5,473 nt of DNA from DATBDE01 sp036270095 (GTDB lineage: Bacteria; Actinomycetota; Thermoleophilia; Solirubrobacterales; Solirubrobacteraceae). Location of the stretch: the NCBI GenBank assembly GCA_036270095.1, contig DATBDE010000095.1:1-5473 (forward strand), written 5' to 3'. Shown in pieces: positions 1-4,627 of the stretch. Positions within the stretch are counted from its first letter, which is position 1; each line of letters begins with the position of its first letter. Under the pieces are notes generated by a model that was not told where the DNA came from, did not search any database, and saw only the letters and a program-made list of their open reading frames with translations. The position numbers and the translations under genes were made by a program.

Positions 1-1178
1 CGGGCGAGGCCGAGGGCCTGCGGCGGGTGATGTCCAAGCGCCGCTCGGACGCGGCGATGGAGGAGTACCACCGGCGCTTCGTGGCCGGGGCGCAGGACAA
101 GCACGCCGACGTCGAGGACGCCCTGGCCGAGCGCGTGTGGGACATGGTCAAGGGCTTCTCCGGCTTCGGCTTCCCCAAAGCCCACGGCGCCGCCTTCGGC
201 CTGCTCGCGTACCAGTCGACGTGGCTGCGGGTCCACTACGGCCCCGAGTTCCTGGCCGCCTTGCTCAACGAGCAGCCGATGGGCTTCTACCCGCCCGACT
301 CGCTGGCCCACGAGGCCAAGCGCCGTGGCCTGGCCATGCTCCCGGTCGACGTCAACCGCAGCCGTGTCGACTGTTACGTCGAGGACGGCGCCGTGCGGCT
401 GGGGCTGCGCTACGTGACCGGCCTGCGGCGCGAGGACGCCGATGCGGTGGCCGCCCACGCGCCCTACGCCTCCCCGGGCGACTTCGCCGCCCGCTCGGGG
501 CTCGGGCGCCCCGGCCTGGCGGCGCTGGCCTGGGCCGGCGCGGTGGACGCGCTGGCCGGCGACCGCCGCGCGGCGCTGTGGCAGCTCGGCGTCGCCGCGC
601 CGGGCGAGCGGATGGACGGTGGCACCCAGCTGGCGTTGCCGCTCGACCTCCCCGCCGCGCCGCGACTGCGCGAGCTCAGCGACTGGGAGTCGCTGCTGGC
701 CGACTATGGGACCACCGGCGTGACCCTGGGCACCCACGCGCTCGAGCTCCTGCGCCCCTCGCTGCCCGCCGACGCGGTCACGAGCGCCGACCTGCAGCGC
801 CTGCCCCACGGCCGCCGCGTGACCCTGGGCGGCCTCGTCATCGCCCGCCAGCGCCCCGCCACGGCCAAGGGCGTCGTCTTCCTGCTCATCGAGGACGAGC
901 ACGGCACCGTCAACGTGATCGTGCCCCCGCCGGTCTACGAGCGCGACCGCCACGCCGCTCGCGCCGAGCCGCTGGTGCTGTGCGAGGGGATCCTCGAGAA
1001 GCCGCCCGAGGGCGGGGGCCAGATCAACCTGCTCGTCGAGCGCATCACCGGGCTGCACCGGGGCGCCGAGGACGACGGCGAAGTGCGCGAGCTGCGCGAG
1101 GAGCCCGAGGTCGCCGCCGACGACTTCAGCGCGGTTGCGCCGCCGGTGCAGAGCTTCGCCAGCGGCCGCAGTCGCTAG
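1..1178 (+). CDS. dnaE2: Error-prone DNA polymerase DnaE2, C-terminal part (5' truncated)
   Basis: C-family DNA polymerase used in damage-induced translesion synthesis in the cytoplasm, normally about 1,050-1,150 aa. Only the last 391 residues are here (reading from base 3); the PHP and palm domains lie to the left. The visible part begins GEAEGLRRVMSKRRSD. The segment FSGFGFPKAHGAAFGLLAYQ (from about base 160) is conserved in all DnaE proteins. NEQPMGFYPPDSL (from base 267) and PVDVNRSRVDC (near 343) are typical of DnaE2 rather than replicative DnaE1. A helix-hairpin-helix region follows (about 405-560), then an OB-fold (about 815-1060, VTLGGLVIARQRP to INLLVERITG). The protein ends about 40 residues after the OB-fold, so the long C-terminal tau-binding region of replicative DnaE1 is absent, as expected for DnaE2. 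ImuA'/ImuB partners are not in the window. The stop TAG shares CTAG with the convergent neighbour's stop. The family call is sure; E2 rather than E1 is very likely. Confidence 0.95.
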   Translation, partial: GEAEGLRRVMSKRRSDAAMEEYHRRFVAGAQDKHADVEDALAERVWDMVKGFSGFGFPKAHGAAFGLLAYQSTWLRVHYGPEFLAALLNEQPMGFYPPDSLAHEAKRRGLAMLPVDVNRSRVDCYVEDGAVRLGLRYVTGLRREDADAVAAHAPYASPGDFAARSGLGRPGLAALAWAGAVDALAGDRRAALWQLGVAAPGERMDGGTQLALPLDLPAAPRLRELSDWESLLADYGTTGVTLGTHALELLRPSLPADAVTSADLQRLPHGRRVTLGGLVIARQRPATAKGVVFLLIEDEHGTVNVIVPPPVYERDRHAARAEPLVLCEGILEKPPEGGGQINLLVERITGLHRGAEDDGEVRELREEPEVAADDFSAVAPPVQSFASGRSR

Positions 1179-1852
1179 GCCCCGCCCACGCGGTCGCGCC
1201 ACCAGTGGGCGAAGAACCGGTCCGCGGCCGCCTCGGCGGCTGCGCGCACGCGCTCGCCCTCGCGCTCCAGCGCGTCCGGGTCCAGCCCCCAGCGCGGGAG
1301 CCGGTGGCGGTCCTCTTCGACCCAATCGGCGACGATCTCCGGCGTCGTCTCGGCGTGGAACTGGATGCCCAGATGGCGGCCCTGCGCGAACGCCAGCGAG
1401 GACCGCTCGCTGCGCGCGACCTCGGCCGCGCCGGGCGGCACCGTGAAAGCGTCCTCGTGCCAGGTCAGCCACGGCCCCGCGGGCACGTCGGGGTCGACGG
1501 ACTCGATCTCGCCCCAGAAGATCTCTGGTACCGGCAGCGGCGCCACCGTGCCGCCCAGGGCCTGGGAGAGCAGCTGCGCCCCCAGGCAGATGCCGAGCAC
1601 GGGCACGTCGCCCGCGACGCAGTGGCGCAGGTAATCGCGCAGGCCGGGGATCCACGCCGGGTCGTCGCGGGTGGCCGAGTCGGCCGCGCCGAGCACCACG
1701 ACGAAGGCACGCTCGGCCGGGGCGGGGAGCCCGTCGAGACCCTCGCGCCAGGTGCGGTACACGGGCGCGGTGATGCCCTGCCGCTCCAGCCAGCGCCCGA
1801 GCAGCCCGGCGGGCGCGGTGGCCTGGTTCTCGATGATCAGGCCCGGGCGCAC
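1175..1852 (-). CDS. Class I glutamine amidotransferase domain protein
   Basis: 225-aa stand-alone GATase1-fold protein, which would hydrolyse glutamine (or a gamma-glutamyl compound) through a Cys-His-Glu triad in the cytoplasm. The nucleophile elbow is GICLGAQLLSQALGG with Cys89. The His/Glu pair is His166 and Glu168 in GIQFHAETTPE. WHEDAFTVPPGA (131-141) matches the segment that precedes the His motif in GMP-synthase-like amidotransferases. All three catalytic residues are present, so it should be active. No synthase domain is fused, so the acceptor substrate is unknown. The start is GTG at 1852-1850, with GGAG at 1861-1858, five bases upstream. It overlaps the end of the preceding ureohydrolase-like gene by 16 bp, which indicates co-transcription and probably translational coupling. 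The C-terminal 50 residues (E/R/A-rich helix, then FFAHWWRDRV) lie beyond the core fold. Alternatives are a gamma-glutamyl-polyamine or gamma-glutamyl-peptide hydrolase of the same fold. Confidence 0.9.
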   Translation of the reverse strand: MRPGLIIENQATAPAGLLGRWLERQGITAPVYRTWREGLDGLPAPAERAFVVVLGAADSATRDDPAWIPGLRDYLRHCVAGDVPVLGICLGAQLLSQALGGTVAPLPVPEIFWGEIESVDPDVPAGPWLTWHEDAFTVPPGAAEVARSERSSLAFAQGRHLGIQFHAETTPEIVADWVEEDRHRLPRWGLDPDALEREGERVRAAAEAAADRFFAHWWRDRVGGA

Positions 1853-2631
1853 ACCCGCTCCAGCAGGGCCAGCGCGGCGGCGCGCGCCCGCCCGTCGGCG
1901 TCGGCCGTCGGGTCGTAGGAGGTCAGCGCCGCGGCGGCGACCTCGACGCGGTCGAAGACCGCGTCGACGGCCTCCAGGTAGCGCGCGAGCGTCGGGCCGC
2001 CGGCGGCGGCGAAGCCGTTGGCCCGAGCCGCGCCGGCATCGAGCGCGTCGAGATCGAGGTGCACGTAGACGCGCGGCGTGCGTAGGGCGTCCAGCGCCCC
2101 CTCCAGGCCGTCGAGGTCGCCCGGCACCACGTGCAGCCGCGAGCCCTCCATGCGCGCTCGCTGGTAGGGCTCGAGGTCGCGCACGGCGGCCAGCACGACG
2201 TCGGCCTCGTCGACCGGGGCGGTGACCGTGGCCCGCTGGGCCTGCCAGGCCGAGCCGGTCAGCGTCGAGAGCGCCATCACGTCGAAGAACCCGGAGACGT
2301 TGTCCTCGGGCGTGTCGAAGTCGGCGTGGGCGTCGAACCAGACCACGCCGAGCCCGTCGGCCCCGACCCCGCCCACGGTGCCCAGGCAGCTGTTGCAGTT
2401 GCCGGCCAGCACGAGCGGGAACGCGCCCGCCGCGACGGCGGCGCGCACGCGCTCGGCCAGCCGCCGGTCGAGCTCCAGCGTGCGCTGCACCTCGGGCAGG
2501 CCGGGGTCGACGGCAGGCACCACATCGGCGGGCCGTCCGAGCTCGGTGAGCAGGGCGCGCACGCCCGCGCCCATGCCCACGTCGGGAAGGCCGTTGTGGT
2601 ACGGCAGGGCGATCAGCTGGGGGTCGCGCAC
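1837..2631 (-). CDS. Arginase/agmatinase-fold (ureohydrolase superfamily) protein, atypical metal site
   Basis: 264 aa if it starts at GTG 2631-2629. Ureohydrolases cleave guanidino compounds at a two-Mn centre. Visible motifs in order are LAGNCNSCLG (75-84), WFDAHADFDTPE (99-110, the DAHxD metal motif: Asp100, His102, Asp104), SGFFDVMALSTLTG (113-126) and VHLDLDALD (190-198, the DxD metal motif: Asp193, Asp195). Five of six expected metal ligands are present. The sixth, the His of the usual GGDHS motif, falls in GNCNS and appears to be Asn80. The C-terminal motif with the substrate-binding Glu of arginase reads TSYDP here. I therefore give no substrate: it is not a textbook arginase or agmatinase. 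No ATG lies near the N-terminus. The next in-frame start, the codon for Met20, would remove the conserved LIALPYHNG strand. The ribosome site is weak. The frame stays open far upstream across the opposite-strand genes, but that is shadow coding. It probably forms an operon with the amidotransferase it overlaps. Confidence 0.85.
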   Translation of the reverse strand: MRDPQLIALPYHNGLPDVGMGAGVRALLTELGRPADVVPAVDPGLPEVQRTLELDRRLAERVRAAVAAGAFPLVLAGNCNSCLGTVGGVGADGLGVVWFDAHADFDTPEDNVSGFFDVMALSTLTGSAWQAQRATVTAPVDEADVVLAAVRDLEPYQRARMEGSRLHVVPGDLDGLEGALDALRTPRVYVHLDLDALDAGAARANGFAAAGGPTLARYLEAVDAVFDRVEVAAAALTSYDPTADADGRARAAALALLERVCARA

Positions 2632-2670
2632 GGCGTCAAGCCTAAGGAGCGCTGATATAAGTCGCGGCCC
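2632..2670. promoter_or_regulatory. Divergent promoter region with overlapping -10 elements on both strands
   Basis: These 39 bases separate the GTG start of the ureohydrolase-like gene (minus) from the GTG start of the cytochrome gene (plus). The only AT-rich island is GATATAAGT at 2654-2662. On the plus strand TATAAG (2656-2661) lies nine bases before the cytochrome GTG, the spacing expected if transcription starts at or just before that codon. On the minus strand TATATC (2659-2654) lies 22 bases before the other GTG, giving a leader of about 15 nt. Neither strand has a good -35. AAGGAG (2644-2649) is too far (21 bases) from the plus GTG to be its normal ribosome site. Confidence 0.45.
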
Positions 2671-3168
2671 GTGCTGGCCCTCCTGTTCGTCCTCATCTGG
2701 GTCGTGATCGGCATCACGATCGTGGTCATCGCCATGCGTGGCGGCCCCCGCCGCGCGCGGGCCGGGCTGCTCGACGCCCAGAGCCGTACCAGCCGCCGCA
2801 CGGCCTTCGCGGTCTTCGCCGTCCTCTACGTCGCGCTGGGCATCGCCGTCCCCGCTGTGGTCCTCGCGGCCGACCACTCGGACCGCAATGTGGGCGACAG
2901 CAGCGTCAAGCTCAACGCCGCCGAGGAGCACGGCCGCATGATCTTCGGCGAGCGCTGCAACAACTGCCACACGCTGGCCGCCGCGCGCACCCAGGGCAAG
3001 GTCGGGCCCAACCTCGACCAGCTCAAGCCGCCCGCGGCGCTGGTCCTGAACGCCATCCAGACCGGCCGCATGCGCGGCAGCGGCACCATGCCGGCGGGGA
3101 TCGTCTCGGGCAAGGACGCCCAGGATGTCGCCGCGTTCGTGGGCGCGGTGGCGGGAAAGACGGGGTAG
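2671..3168 (+). CDS. Membrane-anchored class I c-type cytochrome
   Basis: 165-aa electron carrier with one covalent haem. Residues 2-21 (LALLFVLIWVVIGITIVVIA) form a first membrane helix. A basic loop (RGGPRRARAG) follows, and residues 46-66 form a second helix, so the haem domain should be on the outer face. The haem motif is CNNCH (Cys96, Cys99, His100), followed by GKVGPNLDQL (109-118). The likely distal ligand is Met140 in SGTMPAGIVSGKDAQDVAAF, as in cytochrome c6/c551-like domains. The domain, of about 80 residues, is at the short end for the family. The start is GTG at 2671; no Shine-Dalgarno site stands at a usual distance, and a -10-like TATAAG ends nine bases upstream, so the mRNA may be leaderless. 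The stop is two bases before the ATG of the next gene, so the two should be co-transcribed. No oxidase or reductase subunit is in the window, so the redox partner is unknown. Confidence 0.92.
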   Translation: MLALLFVLIWVVIGITIVVIAMRGGPRRARAGLLDAQSRTSRRTAFAVFAVLYVALGIAVPAVVLAADHSDRNVGDSSVKLNAAEEHGRMIFGERCNNCHTLAAARTQGKVGPNLDQLKPPAALVLNAIQTGRMRGSGTMPAGIVSGKDAQDVAAFVGAVAGKTG

Positions 3169-3170
3169 AC

Positions 3171-3515
3171 ATGGATCCTGATCGGGCACGCGAGCTCCTG
3201 GAGCGGGAGCGGGGGCGGATCGAGAAGGCGCTCGCCGACCTCGCCCCGGAGGACAGCGGCGAGATCTCCGACATCGACACCCACCTCGGCGACGAGGCCA
3301 GCGACCTCTACGACGATGAGCGCGACGCGGGCCTGTCCGAGGACCTGCGCGTCCAGCTCGCCGCGGTGGAGCGGGCCGAGGAGCGCCTGAAGGCGGGAAC
3401 GTACGGCGTCTCGGTCGACAGCGGCGAGCCGATCCCGGACGCCCGGCTCGAGGCCCAGCCCACCGCTGAGCGCACGATCGAGGAGCAGGAGCGCTTCGAG
3501 CGCGGCGGCGCCTGA
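3171..3515 (+). CDS. DksA/TraR-family-like protein lacking zinc-finger cysteines
   Basis: 114 aa. DksA/TraR proteins insert a coiled coil into the RNA polymerase secondary channel, and most carry a C4 zinc finger. Here an N-terminal helix (1-24) leads to an acidic stretch (27-51, SGEISDIDTHLGDEASDLYD region) and a second helix (55-75). These are followed by the family hallmark GTYGVSVDSGEPIPDARLEA (76-95). The usual form of that segment has two Cys around the turn and two more about 20 residues later. Here those positions appear to be Ser81, Ser84, Thr102 and Glu105, so no zinc can bind in the usual way. The protein contains no Cys at all. Start ATG 3171 is two bases after the cytochrome stop. 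The upstream GGGGTAG gives a modest ribosome site, and coupling to the cytochrome is likely. The family call is firm from the YG-x5-GEPIP block; whether it still acts on RNA polymerase is open. Confidence 0.88.
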   Translation: MDPDRARELLERERGRIEKALADLAPEDSGEISDIDTHLGDEASDLYDDERDAGLSEDLRVQLAAVERAEERLKAGTYGVSVDSGEPIPDARLEAQPTAERTIEEQERFERGGA

Positions 3516-3522
3516 GCGATTT

Positions 3523-3540
3523 CCCGTAAAGAGCGGGTTT
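3523..3540 (+). terminator. Weak candidate terminator after the cytochrome/DksA-like pair
   Basis: CCCG (3523-3526) can pair with CGGG (3534-3537) across a 7-base loop, followed by only TTT. The stem is short and the U-run poor, so this is tentative. It lies eight bases after the stop at 3515 and before the next promoter. Confidence 0.25.
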
Positions 3541-3567
3541 CCGTCCGGCGCCCGATCGAAGATTCGT

Positions 3568-3576
3568 TGTTACTAT
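3568..3576 (+). promoter_or_regulatory. Extended -10 promoter for the riboswitch leader
   Basis: TGTTACTAT: a TG dinucleotide (3568-3569), one base, then TACTAT (3571-3576), which matches TATAAT at five of six positions. No TTGACA-like -35 stands 16-18 bases upstream, which an extended -10 can compensate for. Transcription would begin near 3582-3584, just where the riboswitch fold begins. Confidence 0.6.
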
Positions 3577-3579
3577 CCC

Positions 3580-3722
3580 CGCCGCTTCACCGCTGAGTTC
3601 TCGCTGACGGGCGAGAAGCGGGGGAACCAAACAGCCGTTTCAAGGGGCGAGTCGCTTGGCCTTCCACACGCGTAGCGCTGCTCTTTCTGCGCGAGCCCGA
3701 CAGCTAACCCCGTAGGCCGAGG
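3580..3722 (+). ncRNA. Cyclic di-AMP riboswitch (ydaO/yuaA type)
   Basis: The leader carries the conserved ydaO blocks in the right order and spacing: ACCGCTGAG (3589-3597), GCGGGGGAACCAA (3618-3630), AAGGGGCGAGTCG (3642-3654) and GCCCGACAGCTAACCCCG (3695-3712), followed by TAGGC (3713-3717). The last block is very close to the 3' part of known members. Visible helices: TTCTCG (3598-3603) with CGAGAA (3612-3617); AAAC (3629-3632) with GTTT (3637-3640); GCGC (3675-3678) with GCGC (3689-3692), closing a 10-base loop. I could not draw a clean closing P1 helix by eye. This class binds c-di-AMP and usually turns expression off when the ligand is present. There is no terminator between the aptamer and the ATG at 3731. 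The ribosome site GAGGAAAG (3719-3726) directly abuts the 3' conserved block, so control of translation is more likely than attenuation. The match was made from memory of the consensus, not by a covariance search. Confidence 0.88.
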
Positions 3723-3730
3723 AAAGAGGA

Positions 3731-3928
3731 ATGAGCGCACCCACCGAGCGACGCACCGTGGTCATCTACGGCCGCCCCGGCTACGCCCACCGCCTTGCGC
3801 AGATCGAGCGCCGGCGCCCGCCGCGCCGGTCGGTCGAGCGCATCGGGAACCGCCCCGACCGGGTGGCCCTGTGGGCCTTCCTGTTCGGTCTCCTGCTCGT
3901 CGTCGTCGCCATCGCTTCGGCACACTGA
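3731..3928 (+). CDS. Small single-span membrane protein under c-di-AMP riboswitch control, unknown function
   Basis: 65 aa; family not recognised. The N-terminal 44 residues are soluble and basic (RRTVVIYGRPGYAHRLAQIE, then RRRPPRRSVERIGNRPDR, 28-44). Residues 45-63 (VALWAFLFGLLLVVVAIAS) form one hydrophobic helix that ends at the C-terminus (Ala-His). By the positive-inside rule the Arg-rich part should be cytoplasmic, making this a tail-anchored type of protein. Start ATG 3731 has GAGG (3719-3722) eight bases upstream. The next bases upstream are the riboswitch, so this is its direct target. No second gene follows within the transcript before a new promoter. Known ydaO targets in actinobacteria are mostly cell-wall hydrolases, and elsewhere potassium and osmolyte transporters. 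The protein has no hydrolase, LysM or transporter motif. Its GC content and Arg richness match its neighbours, so it looks like a native gene. Confidence 0.8.
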   Translation: MSAPTERRTVVIYGRPGYAHRLAQIERRRPPRRSVERIGNRPDRVALWAFLFGLLLVVVAIASAH

Positions 3929-3957
3929 CGACGTCAGTGAGATCTGTCTGCGTTTTT
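3923..3957 (+). terminator. Inverted repeat with downstream T-run: weak terminator or operator
   Basis: CACTGAC (3923-3929) and GTCAGTG (3933-3939) form a perfect 7-bp stem with a 3-base loop, with the stop TGA (3926-3928) inside the left arm. TTTTT follows at 3953-3957, 13 bases after the stem, too far for a standard intrinsic terminator. It may instead be a protein-binding palindrome upstream of the next promoter. Confidence 0.35.
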
Positions 3958-3981
3958 GCGCGTATATAGGGAGAGAAACGC

Positions 3982-4010
3982 TTGCTCGCGCAACGAGCGG
4001 CGTCTACCCT
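3982..4010 (+). promoter_or_regulatory. Promoter of the AhpD-like/HxlR operon
   Basis: TTGCTC (3982-3987) and TACCCT (4005-4010) are separated by 17 bases, the ideal sigma-70 spacing. Each keeps the most conserved bases (TTG; TA...T). The transcription start would be near 4016-4018, giving a leader of about 29 nt with AGAAGGTGG (4031-4039) as ribosome site before the GTG at 4046. Confidence 0.55.
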
Positions 4011-4023
4011 TACTGAACGTAAG
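4009..4023. promoter_or_regulatory. Candidate operator palindrome over the start of transcription
   Basis: CTTAC (4009-4013), spacer TGAAC, GTAAG (4019-4023): a perfect 5-bp inverted repeat overlapping the end of the predicted -10 and the start point. HxlR-type regulators bind short palindromes of similar size, such as the TACT/AGTA half-sites of YodB, and an HxlR gene is the second gene of this operon. Autorepression is therefore a reasonable inference. Confidence 0.4.
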
Positions 4024-4045
4024 CAGCGCGAGAAGGTGGATAGCA

Positions 4046-4627
4046 GTGCCCCGCAAACGGCAGGCCACAAGCAGCAGGTTCCAGATCCACGACGACCTCA
4101 CCGCGCCGGAGGGGTCGCTACCGATTCTCAAGGGGGCGCTCGCGACGGGCGGGCAGCTTCCGAACTTCCTCGGCGTCCTGGCCGGCTCACCGGCAGCGCT
4201 CCGCGCCTACGCGCGGTTCCGCTCCGAGCTGCGCCACGGGAAGCTGAGCCTGGTCACGCTGGAGCGCATCGCGCTCGCGGTGGCCGACCACTACCACTCG
4301 GACCCGGGCATCGCCCTGCACACGCGGGCCGCCCGCGCCGCCGGCCTCGGCATCAACGAGGTCGCGCTGGCGCGCGAGTGGGACGCGACCGACGAGCGCG
4401 ACTCCGCGCTCCTGCGCTACCTCAAGCACGTGGTCCAGCAGGGTGGCCGCGCCCCGATGCACCTGCACGAAGAGGCGCGCGAGGCCGGGTGGAGCGACGA
4501 GCAGATCCTGGAGGCGATCTCGTACGTCGCGCTGGAGAGCTTCACCGCGCTGATCAACGTCGCCGGCGACGTCCCTGTGGACGGGTCCGTGGAGGAGAGC
4601 CGCACTGAACGTCTCCGCGCCGCGTAG
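4046..4627 (+). CDS. AhpD/carboxymuconolactone decarboxylase-fold protein without catalytic cysteines
   Basis: 193 aa. The CMD/AhpD fold is an all-helical oligomeric fold; AhpD members use Glu, a CxxC pair and His (spacing E-x11-C-x2-C-x3-H) as peroxidase or AhpC partner. The core here is KLSLVTLERIALAVADHYHS (66-85), then DPGIALHTRAARAAGLG (86-102). Glu73 and His92 keep exactly that spacing, but the two Cys positions are Ser85 and Gly88; the protein has no Cys. A second helical part (117-172, RDSALLRYLKHVVQ and WSDEQILEAISYVALESFTA) matches the usual repeat. Classic AhpD chemistry is unlikely; a non-redox or structural role is possible. The start is GTG 4046, with AAGGTGG six bases upstream. 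The open frame extends back to a TTG at 3956, but that would include the promoter region. It overlaps the next gene by 23 bp if that gene starts at CTG 4605. Confidence 0.85.
   Translation: MPRKRQATSSRFQIHDDLTAPEGSLPILKGALATGGQLPNFLGVLAGSPAALRAYARFRSELRHGKLSLVTLERIALAVADHYHSDPGIALHTRAARAAGLGINEVALAREWDATDERDSALLRYLKHVVQQGGRAPMHLHEEAREAGWSDEQILEAISYVALESFTALINVAGDVPVDGSVEESRTERLRAA

Noticed and set aside
137..1918. Long plus-strand open frame (593 codons)
   Set aside because: Its translation is Arg/Ala/Pro-rich with no family features, and it crosses dnaE2 and the opposite-strand amidotransferase, both clearly real. Long shadow frames are usual at this GC content.
2131..2655. Plus-strand open frame of 174 codons
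   Set aside because: It is antisense to the ureohydrolase-like gene, rich in His/Gly/Val from reverse-read codons, and shows no recognisable family.
2632..3630. Upstream extension of the minus-strand ureohydrolase frame (to 597 codons)
   Set aside because: The extra part is antisense to the cytochrome and DksA-like genes and is low-complexity Arg/Pro/Ala; the family homology begins near 2631.
3962..3969. GTATATAG as a -10 element
   Set aside because: It is AT-rich, but no -35 stands at 16-18 bases and the TTGCTC-17-TACCCT pair downstream is better; it could still be a secondary promoter.
3984..3998. GCTCG-CGCAA-CGAGC hairpin
   Set aside because: A 5-bp GC stem in the promoter spacer is expected by chance at this base composition, and it has no T-run.
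3956..4045. Longer N-terminus for the AhpD-like protein (TTG at 3956)
   Set aside because: The extension covers the predicted promoter and palindrome, has no ribosome site, and encodes no AhpD-like sequence; GTG 4046 has a good AAGGTGG.
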